From Methanospirillum hungatei JF-1 (GTDB lineage Archaea > Halobacteriota > Methanomicrobia > Methanomicrobiales > Methanospirillaceae), in contig NC_007796.1 in NCBI RefSeq assembly GCF_000013445.1, positions 620,001 through 684,000 on the forward strand: a stretch of DNA of 64,000 nucleotides, read 5' to 3'. Below are positions 45,099 to 53,967 of the stretch, one piece after another. The translations under genes and the position numbers were made by a program. The first letter of the stretch is position 1; each line of letters starts with the position of its first letter. The notes beneath the pieces were generated by a model, which ran no database searches, had not been told where the DNA came from, and was given only the letters and a program-made list of their open reading frames with translations.

Positions 45099-45326
45099 TT
45101 ATATATTGTGAGAAGAGGATGAATCATCTTCATCTCTCTTTTTTTGACGTTCAAGAAGGGACTTCAGAACAAATTCTCGGTCAGTCGGCAACCATTGATG
45201 GCGTTCTTTTGTGTAATCGCCAGATCCGTGTTCAAAACTTGAAATAAACATGGCCATATCAATTGGGCCAAGAGCCTTCGATAATGCTTCTATCCCTTCT
45301 CGTCGGATTTCACTAATAGTCTTCAT
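45099..45326 (-). CDS. Small antitoxin-like protein paired with PIN
   Basis: 75 aa. Begins MKTISEIRREGIEALSKALGPIDMAMFISSFEHGSGDYTKERHQWL, a pattern I recognise as a small partner that often accompanies PIN-domain proteins. C-terminus is charged (ERQKKRDEDDSSSS). Overlaps the upstream PIN gene by 14 bp on the same strand, so it would be co-translated. Presumed role: neutralise the PIN RNase. Confidence 0.6.
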   Translation of the reverse strand: MKTISEIRREGIEALSKALGPIDMAMFISSFEHGSGDYTKERHQWLPTDREFVLKSLLERQKKRDEDDSSSSHNI

Positions 45327-45759
45327 GATTCACCTCCATGAGCCAGTTCACAGGATTGGAAACAGAGAATCCCGATTGAGGATTTTTTGATATAATATTT
45401 ATTATATGATCATCTGTTGTCAAAAAAGTTGCATGAGCAATCCTGGCACATGCACAATGAAGAGCATCAAAAAGATGCATTCCTAATTGCTCAAAAACAT
45501 TCGCTTGAGAGATAATATCTGAATCTATTGGGATATATTCTTGGATGAGTTCAATATAATTAGATACCGCCGTTTTTCGTTCATACTCTAGTATGTAAGA
45601 TATCTCTTCATCAATGACAACACTCCCAATTAATGTGTGTTTTCCATTTTTACATAACTCAAGAATTGCTAGTACTGCATCTACTTCAAGGCTTATTCGT
45701 TCATGTGTTTTATTATCAAATGGTCTGCAATAACAACAGACATCTAAATATTCTCTCAT
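45313..45759 (-). CDS. PIN-domain ribonuclease (toxin-like)
   Basis: 148 aa. Acidic residues of the PIN fold: D6 in EYLDVCCYCRPFD, Glu in VIDEEISYIL, Asp in LFDALHCACA (~res 95-105) and TTDD (~115). The PIN domain cleaves RNA. Here the toxin gene comes first and the small partner second, the reverse of classic vapBC order. Intact frame. Confidence 0.7.
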   Translation of the reverse strand: MREYLDVCCYCRPFDNKTHERISLEVDAVLAILELCKNGKHTLIGSVVIDEEISYILEYERKTAVSNYIELIQEYIPIDSDIISQANVFEQLGMHLFDALHCACARIAHATFLTTDDHIINIISKNPQSGFSVSNPVNWLMEVNHEDY

Positions 45760-46526
45760 ATTCGCACGTCTTTGAAAGAGGGGGCCTTTTCTTTTCTGTT
45801 ATTGATATCTGTTCTATTATGCTAATAATCTCATCTTTGTTGTCGCCCTCTGCTCCTTCGTCATTTCCTTCTTCAATCTTCGTTCATCAGCTGTAGATGC
45901 CGGGTTCGATCCTATCCTTGCCCGGGTAGCGGCCAACTGTATCGATGCCCCCATATCTGCGGGCCCTCTGGTCTTCCGGGGACATGGTCCAGGGATTATC
46001 CTTGGCTCTCGGGTGGGGAGTCCTTATCATCTTCACCGGGATTAGGGCCGTTTTTAATAGTGCATATTCCCCAATCAGATCCCATACGTCTGCAGATGAT
46101 CATCCAGGAGATCAAGGTATCGGGCATAGATCTCAATCTCATCAGCCATCCGTATGGTTGCCAGAATGAGCACAGAGAAATCCATATTCACAGTAATCTC
46201 TCCACAGAACGTATGAGCATATTCAGACAGCATATCTTCTATCCTCTGACAGATCTCCTGTTTTCTCTGCCTGATACAATCAGACCGGCCTCATCATCGG
46301 GTGGCATTAAATACTGATTTTCTGCTCGGAAAAAAGAGGAGGGAAGATTATCCACATTCATCTGCTTTGTCCTGCAAGACCGACTACCCAGAATTCTTCG
46401 TCATCACCCTATTCATATGTGAATATCTCCTGAACCTTGAGTTTTCGAATCTGCCACACCCACAAAAGTGAGATCCTCATACAGGATATGACCGACAATC
46501 CTATCGATACAGCCGGAATTACATAC
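45760..46526. other. Mostly decayed region with a possible short gene
   Basis: Contains the second ALCSF repeat at 45,838-45,925 (plus strand, reading VALCSFVISFFNLRSSAVDAGFDPIL), then a minus-strand short frame (listed separately). Minus-strand sequence near 46,375-46,460 reads VQEIFTYE-stop-GDDEEFWVVGLAGQS, a coding stretch interrupted by TAG. Looks like the worn-out part of an integrated element. Confidence 0.35.
46075..46233 (-). CDS. Short possible gene or gene remnant
   Basis: A 52-aa frame (MLSEYAHTFCGEITVNM ... MADEIEIYARYLDLLDDHL) with strongly helical, coding-like sequence that continues upstream without a start to tandem TGA codons near 46,300. It may be a truncated gene whose 5' part has decayed. 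No family recognised. Confidence 0.3.
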   Translation of the reverse strand: MLSEYAHTFCGEITVNMDFSVLILATIRMADEIEIYARYLDLLDDHLQTYGI

Positions 46527-47084
46527 TCACATCCTATCATCTGCTCCAAACTCCATCTCCTCCGTCATGTTCAGATCACCGAGAGTGTCTGATCCATGAT
46601 TCATCACCTGGCTTCCATCATCACTCTCTGCTCTGGTCAGCAGAATACCGGTCCCGTTTGCATGAATCAGAAACCGTGATGCATTCCCCTGCGAGAGCAT
46701 CGACGAATACGTTCCCTGGCTCATCAGCCCCAGCACAGCGGTCTCATACCTTGTGAGCGTCGTATTTTCTGGTCTGTCAAAGAGACAACCTCTTACTTCA
46801 CCGGTTGTATTCGCTCTTGTCGTGGAATACTCAAAAATTCCCATCGGTCCCTGTGATCTGACCAGGGTATTCGTCCGGACCGTCTCACCGGCAAAGAGAT
46901 CCCTGATAATCATGGCGGCATCACTGGTAGAAAGTCGTTCAGACCATGAGGCTCCCGGCTGCACAACCGATGATGCCACAAATGATGCTCCATTACACGT
47001 GATGGAAGAGGTGACTGAATCAGCACCGATCATTATCGGTATGAAAAGAAGAACGAGGAGGAGTATTCCTGCCCTGTTCACCAT
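46527..47084 (-). CDS. Secreted hypothetical protein
   Basis: 185 aa from ATG 47084 (MVNRAGILLLVLLFIPIMIGADS), where a Sec signal peptide begins directly; an upstream in-frame ATG would put eight charged residues before it. The mature part is Thr/Ser-rich with several N-x-[ST] sites, two Cys and no membrane anchor. No family recognised. Same strand as the split gene at 47190-47752, possibly a pair. Confidence 0.55.
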   Translation of the reverse strand: MVNRAGILLLVLLFIPIMIGADSVTSSITCNGASFVASSVVQPGASWSERLSTSDAAMIIRDLFAGETVRTNTLVRSQGPMGIFEYSTTRANTTGEVRGCLFDRPENTTLTRYETAVLGLMSQGTYSSMLSQGNASRFLIHANGTGILLTRAESDDGSQVMNHGSDTLGDLNMTEEMEFGADDRM

Positions 47085-47189
47085 AGCACCATCTTTTACT
47101 AAAATCACATCCGCTCAGGCAAGTGCCGGGACGGTATCTGCCCAGATCTCAATGGCTGTTAGAACTGTAACAGACTCGTAACTGGTGAC

Positions 47190-47752
47190 CTATACCTTGT
47201 CCCGCTTGAACGTGACGTTGTACAGTTCACCGTTCGCTGCATGACACTTGAGCGTCACACTAAACCCGTCCTCTGAACTGTCATGAGATCCGACATCGCC
47301 CATTGCGGTCTCAAGTGCTTCATCAGCAAGAACATTCGAGACGGTTGTGTCAAACCCGCCTGTTGACGGTGCTCTGATGGCTATCCTGCCTACCTGCTTG
47401 CCGTCGTTATTCTCATACACAATAGAGGCTGTTGCATAACTTCAAACAGTTAGTACAATGAGGGAAAAACCAGATTTTTTCCCAACGATTTAAGTTCCAA
47501 TCGAATGGAAATTGTCCTATTGAGGAAATGACATTTTGGTTATGCAACAGCCTCAATAGTTCCGGAATAGTATTCCGAGCTCTTTGATACCGCCGGAAGA
47601 GTCTCCCCACCAGAGGTGTAGGGAGTGCATCCCCATGGGTTATCTGCAAGGATAGTCCCGATGATGGTGTTTAATTCTGCTTTGCTTGCCAGTGGGGAGG
47701 ATAATTCCCGCACTGAACTTTTCACAACTGATTTTGATACAAAATCTGCCAT
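47190..47752 (-). pseudogene. Hypothetical gene split by MITE copy B
   Basis: The N-terminal part starts at ATG 47752 (MADFVSKSVVKSSVREL...) and reads to YYSGTI at the MITE edge; the C-terminal part resumes at VYENNDGKQVGRIAIRAP and ends at TAG 47190. Removing 47426-47553 plus one copy of the CAATAG duplication joins GGA ACT ATT to GTG TAT GAG in frame, restoring a 142-aa protein. Function unknown; small, no membrane segment. The break is an insertion, not decay: no other stop codons occur. Confidence 0.85.
47426..47553 (+). mobile_element. MITE copy B (128 bp) with target duplication
   Basis: 128 bp, ends aggctgttgcataac and gttatgcaacagcct (perfect 15-bp inverted repeat). CAATAG stands at 47420-47425 and again at 47554-47559, a 6-bp target duplication. 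Internally more diverged from A and C than those two are from each other. Confidence 0.9.
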
Positions 47753-48328
47753 TGTTCGTGTTCTCTCCTGTCACTTTGTGACTCTTACCTGTTGGAAGGG
47801 GATATATGAGAGGCTGAAAAGAGTGGAGAAATGGGGAGTGAATGAATGAGATATTCAGGTTTTACGGGTGATGAAAGTTCCTTATATGAAACATACCGAT
47901 AAGTGGTAGGCTGGTTTAAGATCAGGCTGTCCGTGTGATTGTTGCTGAAAAATAGAGGCTAAATTGGCACTCATCTGTATTTCCTACCGGATATAACCCG
48001 TGAATCAGTTCAAATTGAATACTACCCGAATGTAAATTTTAAATGCAAGTATTGAGGAGGAGATAATTCATATGAAGACAAGGAGCGTGAAAAAAGATCC
48101 CGGCAGAGAGGAACAGACGGTGTTTGCCTGAATCCGGATCTATACTTTCCCAAAAAAGGGAGTTACATCCAGGTTATTCTTCTTGAGGAATATATTACCA
48201 GCAATTCCCTTCATTCATAACTTTACATCAATAACCATTATCCACACCCGGGGCCCATAATTACCGCCACGGAAAATACATTACAAACGAAATATAATCT
48301 ATCATCATTCAATAGATAGGACAAGACC
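47753..48328. other. Intergenic stretch, one short peptide frame
   Basis: No clear gene. A frame at 48072-48131 (19 aa, MKTRSVKKDPGREEQTVFA) is preceded by a strong Shine-Dalgarno (gaggagg, ~48056) and a TATA-like run, and may be a truncated gene start. Nothing else supported. Confidence 0.3.
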
Positions 48329-48574
48329 ATGGCAATTACTATTGATGCAGAATATAATGGGACGGCCTTCATCCCCATAGATACGGTTTCTCTTAAGAAA
48401 AATCGAAAATATCGTTTGATTGTTGAAGAGACAACCGATGAAAAAAACCAGACCGCATGGGATATCTTGCAAAATCATATCGGTTCTATAGACGGACCTG
48501 AAGACTGGTCTGAAAACCTTGACCACTACCTGTATGGTTCACCTAAAAAAACGAAAAATAATGTGTCTGAATGA
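48329..48574 (+). CDS. Antitoxin-like protein (AF2212/DUF104 type)
   Basis: 81 aa. MAITIDAEYNGTAFIPIDTVSLKKNRKYRLIVEE is the beta-strand swapped-hairpin N-terminal DNA-binding region of DUF104/AF2212-like antitoxins, followed by a helical tail (WDILQNHIGSIDGPEDWSENLDHYLYG). It precedes the broken PIN gene by 10 bp. Intact, so the antitoxin survives without a working toxin. Confidence 0.7.
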   Translation: MAITIDAEYNGTAFIPIDTVSLKKNRKYRLIVEETTDEKNQTAWDILQNHIGSIDGPEDWSENLDHYLYGSPKKTKNNVSE

Positions 48575-48583
48575 ATAATTTTT

Positions 48584-49015
48584 ATGGTTGTACCAGATAT
48601 TCTCTTTCTTGATACTGGTTATTCGTGGGTCTGTTAAACAAAAAGATCCATGGCATAAAACAGCAGCCTCTCTGTTCCCCCTCTGAAAAAGGTGCCTCAT
48701 ACTATAACAACTGAAGCAATTCTCATAGAAACTGGAAATGCATTCGCTTCAATAGACCGTGCACTTGCAATTTCATTTATTGAGAGTTGTTACAATACTC
48801 CTTCTCTGGAGATCATCCCTGTGACTTCAAATTTATTTCAGGCAGGATTGGATCTTTATAAAAAGCATCAGGATAAAACCTGGGAAATGACAGATTGTAT
48901 CTCATTTTCGGTCATGAATGAACTCCATATCCTACACGCTATGACCAATGATGTCCATTTTACTCAGGCAGGTTTTATAGCAATCATGAGAGAGCATGAG
49001 ATCTCAAATCCATAA
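48584..49015 (+). pseudogene. PIN-domain toxin, three 1-bp deletions
   Basis: Starts at ATG 48584 (MVVPDILFLDTGY), then needs three separate single-base insertions to read on: a T in TATT-CGTG (~48632), an A in the AAACAAAAAG run (~48648) and a C in CCCCTC-TG (~48680). The later frame (PHTITTEAILIETGNAFASI ... WEMTDCISFSVM) holds the remaining PIN acidic residues. The toxin is therefore inactivated while its antitoxin is intact. Confidence 0.75.
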
Positions 49016-49572
49016 AACTTAATTCCGGAGAATGATTGTCAAAACAGTATTTTTTGAAAATATTTCAAACCATCCGTCAATAACAGCAATCATATAGAAT
49101 TATCGCTTCATTTTCGGCATGGTATGATACAGATTCAATGAGCATTGTATTATTCTGTGTCAATATTGAATTCAAGGTATACTGGTATATCGCTTCAGCG
49201 ATCATTTGTAATTTCTCTGTGTCCATCTTCTCCTGAAATGTCTTGAAAATTTTTTATAATCAGGAAAATTGGACATCTACACCCCCCACCATAACGTCAC
49301 CCTCTTCTTTGGCCATTCCCGGATCATCCCCCTGACCTGGGTGACCAGCACGACATACTCATCGGATATGATAATCCGGTTTCCTGGATTCTGATAGGTT
49401 CAGGTCAGGAACGGGAAGACCACTCAGAAGCAGGATAAGATCTCCGGATGGGATGGATCTGATAACTCCATTCCCAACCCTGATAACATCAATCATACCA
49501 TTCTTTCCGGACCTGAGCCGTCCGATCTTTTATACCTGACATGTGATTCCCGTTCTGATGTCACGATGAACG
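49016..49572. other. Decayed coding remnants, minus strand
   Basis: No intact gene. On the minus strand, around 49,277-49,520, coding-like sequence reads GNGVIRSIPSGDLILLLSGLPVPDLNL in one frame and then IIISDEYVVLVTQVRGMIREWPKKRVTLW in another, implying a frameshift. Upstream and downstream nothing is recognised. Confidence 0.35.
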
Positions 49573-50377
49573 TCATTGTCCACCTCCGTTCCGGGCCTGT
49601 TCACGCGAGTAACAGACCGAACAGATACCGGTCTTTGTATCATGATCAAACCTGGAAATTCCTCGCATGTCACAGAGAGAACATCTGCCATAGTCCATCT
49701 GCCTCTACCATCCGGGAGATATTCAGCGTTCCCGGCAGGGCGGTAAAGGACAGGCTCACCCTGGCAACCGCCTTTGAATAGCATTTCTGGCAGAGGACAT
49801 GGGAAACTTTTTCTTCCCCCTTCTCACCTGACGGTTGTTTTTCGATATAATGGACCCATTTTGCTCCACAGATGGCACATGGTCCGGAGTGGATGCCGTG
49901 AACCTGGGTATATGCTTCAGGATCAATCGCTTCTATGGTCAGTTGTTCCTGCTCTCTCTTTAGGGGTGGGAGATAATCTGGTCCGGGTGGATCCGGATGT
50001 ATGTCCCGCCCCTCAGTTTTTGTATCGGATTTGGAAACGACGGATGGATCTTTCTCCTGTTCGTACCCAATATTGTGAGGGGTGGGAACAGAATCCGCAG
50101 TGGGTGACAGATAGACAGGTGCAGGTGTTCCATATGCACCCTCATCTTCCCGGCCTTTCGTATTCTTATACATATTATTTTTATTATAAGAGGTATTTTC
50201 AGATTCCACTCCTGAATTGTCCGAATCATGAGGGGTGGGAGTTCCCGTCCAACCCGGTTTTTCTCCCGTCCTCCCACTCCCGTGGTCATCGTGGTCAGGG
50301 CTCTCCATACTGGTCAGACTCCTCTGAAGAATCAAGCCAGCACCCTCCACCAGATACCCAGTTCTGGTATACCTCAT
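49573..50377 (-). pseudogene. Zinc-ribbon protein with C-terminal frameshift
   Basis: The frame from ATG 50377 runs 235 codons: a low-complexity, charged N-terminal half and a C-terminal zinc ribbon (CAICGAKW ... VLCQKCY). It stops at 49670. The next frame continues with CDMRGISRFDHD and GICSVCYSRE to TGA at 49573, i.e. a second Cys pair, so a single-base change near 49,690 probably cut the protein. May be part of a mobile-element replication protein; function unsure. Confidence 0.45.
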
Positions 50378-50427
50378 AAATCATCGGTATTTGCATAGAA
50401 GGCCGGCTGCCCGTGTGCCTAAGAAGA

Positions 50428-50950
50428 TTCGGACCTATCAGATGAATGAGTAGCGCAATTATTGATCTCCTTGGGCTTTAATTGAGGTTTTGTTCGTGAT
50501 ATGTGGTTTTATATGGTGAGGAACCGGTGTGCATGGATCACCTCAGGGATGTGATTCGACTTTCCGGGTTTGTCGTTATAAACCCCAAAAGTTGTAGGTG
50601 AATTTTTTGCACTGTCATGTCTGGTTCGTTATTTCAGGTTTTCCTGCGCTCTCCGTTCCGCATGGGTGGTTTATATGTCCGGAGTTTTGGAGAGTGGTGT
50701 TGCCTGAGGGCACATATGAAACGGGTTGATGGGGGGGTGAGATGGGGGTGAGGTAATGTGCATCTCTATGAAAAAATGAATGAGTAAAAGAGATGGCTGA
50801 ATGGAAGAGAGGAGATGCAGACCGGCTGATTGCCACGCTGCATGAGTGATTGGAACCCCAGGTTTTTGGTTCGGTGACGGTAGCAGAACCGAGTCAGGTT
50901 TCCGCTGAAGCAATATTTCATAACTACTCGATGTGGAAGATGAAGATTAA
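50428..50950 (+). repeat. ~520-bp direct repeat, copy 1
   Basis: About 523 bp, nearly 90% identical by eye to 52054-52575. Internal landmarks include cccaaaagttgtaggtgaa and atgcagaccggctgattgcc. A short frame MAEWKRGDADRLIATLHE ends in TGA, and the coding sense resumes (LEPQVFGSVTVAE) after it in both copies. The repeats flank a VapBC-like pair. Confidence 0.75.
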
Positions 50951-51022
50951 TGTATATTTTTCATTCGATCTTCAGAGTTTTACGGGATATGTCTGCAGCC
51001 GTATCGTGAATTCCTATGCTTA

Positions 51023-51424
51023 CTAACTGGAATCAAGAATATCTTCCGGCGTTACTCTTTTTTCAGGAGTTTTATTGAAGTCATTATCATACGATAAAAG
51101 GGTCAGGTTCTGGCTTTTTGCAAGAGCATATTGATAAGCATCATCGAAATCAAGTCCATAAGAATCAGACGCTCGTGCTAATTCAGGGAGATATTCCGGG
51201 AGTAATGATAGTATTCTCAATCCTCCTGGTTTAAACATGTCCTTTGCAAACCGAAGATACAGATCCTTTTTATTTTTATTAAAGAGAAAAAGCCCGATAG
51301 AGTGAAAGGAAAAATCGCTGATTGAGCAATTGATATCCGGAGCCTGTAGAATTTGTATCACAACAGAAGCATGTTCTCTTTGTAACAATAATTCCAGGAG
51401 GATATTGGTATCAAGGAGGTACAT
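51023..51424 (-). CDS. PIN-domain toxin, VapC-like
   Basis: 133 aa. MYLLDTNILLELLLQRE (first Asp), FHSIGLFL, LDFDDAYQYALAKSQNLTLLSYDNDF with the later Asp cluster. The PIN fold is complete. Its ATG overlaps the last base of the antitoxin gene. VapC proteins are ribonucleases, often cutting tRNA. Lies between the two ~520-bp direct repeats. Confidence 0.75.
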   Translation of the reverse strand: MYLLDTNILLELLLQREHASVVIQILQAPDINCSISDFSFHSIGLFLFNKNKKDLYLRFAKDMFKPGGLRILSLLPEYLPELARASDSYGLDFDDAYQYALAKSQNLTLLSYDNDFNKTPEKRVTPEDILDSS

Positions 51425-51633
51425 CAGGCCTTCAAGGTGTGGATTTTATGTTGTATCTCTACGGTGGACAGGGACGGCTCATCATCCTCCAGTTCTCCGA
51501 CCCAGTCAAAAGAGAATTTCTTTTCTGATTGCTGGAACTCCGCATTTAATTCCTCTATATATTGGAGAGCACGCTCTCGCAGGTCCTGGGGAAGATTTTG
51601 AATGACTGACTCCACCTGGTCAATGGTTATCAT
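51424..51633 (-). CDS. VapB-like antitoxin (DUF2281-like)
   Basis: 69 aa. N-terminal DQVESVIQNLPQDLRERALQYIEELN helix pair is like DUF2281 antitoxins; the acidic C-terminus (WVGELEDDEPSLST) would bind the toxin. One-base overlap with the PIN gene downstream (stop/start junction at 51424). No DNA-binding motif seen beyond the N-terminal helix. Confidence 0.65.
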   Translation of the reverse strand: MITIDQVESVIQNLPQDLRERALQYIEELNAEFQQSEKKFSFDWVGELEDDEPSLSTVEIQHKIHTLKA

Positions 51634-51730
51634 ACTTTCATGAAATTATTGAGGATTAGAGGTAATAAGGTATCTGTAAATATGATTTCAATGAGATGAG
51701 GAGAATTCTTTCAAATTCATGAAAAACCAA

Positions 51731-52036
51731 TCACTCGAACATTCCATTTTTCAAATTCATATAAGCATTCTGGTTTTTGGTGCATCGAGATGGGAAAGTA
51801 GATGAAAGAACAGGAGCTAATAACCTGATTAACCCCGCTGAGATCCACTGTTTTCCAGACGGGTAGATTCTGCGGGGGTTACTTTCTTTTTCCGGTATTT
51901 TTTCATTTACCTCGTTGATTGTGACATTGACTGCTATAGTTTCACCTGCCCGGCGTATACATGCCGAGCCTTCAGATGTCTGAAATACCCCCTGATAAGT
52001 TCCACCATGCAGGATTAATTCGGGGACCGCAATCCT
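51731..52036 (-). pseudogene. 5'-truncated gene fragment next to repeat copy 2
   Basis: A 101-codon open stretch with no start codon, running from a TAA at 52037-52039 to TGA at 51731. It reads VPELILHGGTYQGVFQTSEG ... TIAVNVTINEVNEKIPEKES, which looks like protein. It begins 15 bp from the ~520-bp repeat, as if its 5' end was replaced. No family recognised; too short for a functional call. Confidence 0.5.
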
Positions 52037-52053
52037 TTAAAATAAATAAGGAG

Positions 52054-52575
52054 TTCCGGACCTATCAGATGAATGAGTTACGCAATTATTGATCTCCCTG
52101 GGCTTGAATTGAGGTTGTATGCGTGGTATGTGGTTTTATATGGGGAGGAAATGGTGTGCATGGATCACTTCATGTGTGCGATTCGACTTTCCGGGTTTGT
52201 CGTTATAGACCCCAAAAGTTGTAGGTGAATTTTTTGCGCTGTCATGTCTGGTTCGTTATTTCAGGTTTTCCTGCGCTCTCCGTCCCGCAGGGGGAGTTTA
52301 TATGGTTGGAGTTTTGGAGAGGGGTGGGGTAGAAGGACGCATACGAAACGGGTTGATGTTGGGTGAGATGGGGGTGAGGTAAGGTGCATATCTATGAAAA
52401 AATGAATGAGTAAAAGAGATGACTGAAGGGAAGAGAGGAGATGCAGACCGGCTGATTGCCACGCTGCATGAGTGATTGGAACCCCAGGTTTTTGGTTCGG
52501 TGACGGTAGCAGAACAGAGTCAGGTTTCCGCTGAAGCATTACTTCGGAACTACCCGATGTGGAAGGTGAAGAATT
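52054..52575 (+). repeat. ~520-bp direct repeat, copy 2
   Basis: Matches 50428-50950 in the same orientation over almost its whole length. The two copies are about 1.6 kb apart and enclose the VapBC-like pair and the truncated gene. The same internal TGA is present in both copies, so decay preceded duplication. Confidence 0.75.
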
Positions 52576-52726
52576 AGTACAGAGTTTTCGGAAATGAACT
52601 TTCGTTTCCGTTCCTGGTGGATATTCCTGACAAAAATATATGAATGAGGAAAAGCCGGAATCCGGATTGATCTGCATTCATTAAAGACTCGCATCGACCA
52701 GTCGCTTTTGTGGCTTTCCGGATTTA

Positions 52727-52936
52727 TCATACCAAAACCCATGAAGCGGAAGAACAGGCTTGTGGAATTGGGAGACCATCTTCTTTCATACCTTCGATAT
52801 GAAACGCAATCGCCTCATGCATCTGTTCTTCTGCCTCTTCACGAGTTTTTCCTGTTGCCACACAACCGGGGAGATCCGGGGAGTATGCAGCATAATTTGT
52901 CTCAGCCTTCTCAATAACAATCAGAAACCTATACAT
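52727..52936 (-). CDS. hicB: HicB-like antitoxin
   Basis: 69 aa. MYRFLIVIEKAETNYAAYSPDLPGCVATGKTREEAEEQMHEAIAFHIEGMKEDG is the partially degraded RNase H-like domain of HicB, complete at about 55 residues; no DNA-binding tail is present. Overlaps hicA by one base (TAATG) on the same strand. Neutralises the HicA mRNA nuclease. Confidence 0.85.
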   Translation of the reverse strand: MYRFLIVIEKAETNYAAYSPDLPGCVATGKTREEAEEQMHEAIAFHIEGMKEDGLPIPQACSSASWVLV

Positions 52937-53130
52937 TATTTTCCCTCCTTGTATCCTGCTTGTTTCCAGATACTATTCAATGTTCCATGTGGCAGTGTAT
53001 CTGACAGTTTTCCAGGAATAGTAATTCGGCCGGGTTTATCCGGGTGTTTATACTGTCGATGACTTACACGGGTGGCTACAAGATACCAACCATCTACTTC
53101 TATAAATTCTATAACCTCTCGAACTTTCAT
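52936..53130 (-). CDS. hicA: HicA-like mRNA interferase
   Basis: 64 aa from ATG 53130 (MKVREVIEFIEVDGWYLVATRVSHRQYKHPDKPGRITIPG), with GAGGAG nearby upstream; a longer start adds a Cys-rich N-terminus not typical of HicA. The catalytic His is in SHRQYKHP, and GTLNSIWKQAG is the C-terminal helix. Double-stranded-RNA-binding-like fold that cuts mRNA. First gene of a HicAB module. Confidence 0.85.
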   Translation of the reverse strand: MKVREVIEFIEVDGWYLVATRVSHRQYKHPDKPGRITIPGKLSDTLPHGTLNSIWKQAGYKEGK

Positions 53131-53193
53131 ACTTTCTCTCCTCACACAAAAGCCAGGTAACTCTGAACCCCCACATTCAGATCCTTGGCTCAC

Positions 53194-53554
53194 CTCCGCC
53201 TATTCTAGTTCCTGTGAAAAGAAATGTGTAACATAATTGGACAGGCACGTCAAATAACTCTCCTTCCACACTCACAGGAGTTACACAGGACCCTATCCAT
53301 CTGGTTTAGAATATATAAGATCTCGGTTCAGGCCCGGAAATAGTATTCTGCCCCCTGACCCGGTATTAGATAAATAATTGGGCTGTCCCCCGGTTTACAA
53401 CTGGTATCACAAATTGAATTATAATTGCATTAATAACTTATAATTCCGAACACTCTCCTGCTAACCTTTAAGTGATTAATAATATACTTACTAGAATTCC
53501 GACTTCTTCAGGTTCATACCATTATCAGTTGTTATCAGGGGTACAACCCGTTTT
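53194..53554. other. Gene-free stretch
   Basis: No coding frame or motif seen. AT-rich segments near 53,415-53,500 could contain promoters but are not assignable. Confidence 0.3.
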
Positions 53555-53847
53555 TCAGATATATTGAACTTCCGAGAGAATTTTTGGACGGAGGAGAAGT
53601 TTTAATCCTTCAATATCTACCAGGTCAACGGGAGCCTGCAGTGCTTCTTCCAATTTTTCTTCCAGCTCCAGAAATCCAAAGATCCTGGGGGGGTATCAAA
53701 TTCAACAAGGATATCGATGTCGCTATCTGGTGTCTGTTCTCCTCGGATTACAGAGCCGAACAGGCCAAATCTTCTGATATGATATTGGCTGGCTAATTGC
53801 GGTTTTATTGTATAGAGTGTTTCAAGAACCGAAGCTGCCTGGGTCAT
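53555..53847 (-). pseudogene. MNT-like nucleotidyltransferase, frameshifted
   Basis: Begins [50 protein letters not shown], the minimal nucleotidyltransferase core with the GS...DxD catalytic site. A one-base deletion in GATTT-CTGG shifts the frame; the correct continuation ([32 protein letters not shown]) is in the next frame to TGA at 53555. MNT proteins are antitoxins of HEPN toxins, but no HEPN gene is adjacent. Confidence 0.75.
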
Positions 53848-53967
53848 GTTATATCATATGTTCGAATAATCCATAGTTATTTTTACTGTCCTCATCTCGA
53901 GATCATTATGAAGCTAAAATATATAATTTTTTAGATATATTACATCCTATATAATAGCAGGTGCTCT

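Noticed and set aside
45005-45247. 80-aa plus-strand frame MRIFLIPLKKFYFQSP...
   Set aside because: It overlaps the antitoxin-like gene on the opposite strand and has no motif.
49774-50379. 201-aa plus-strand frame opposite the zinc-ribbon protein
   Set aside because: Low-complexity antisense; the minus frame has a clear Cys-x2-Cys ribbon.
50671-52677. Minus-strand frames shared by both ~520-bp repeats (MLQRKPDS...)
   Set aside because: Proline/serine-rich translations with no family; the plus strand has better coding sense (LEPQVFGSVTVAE), so these are probably shadows.
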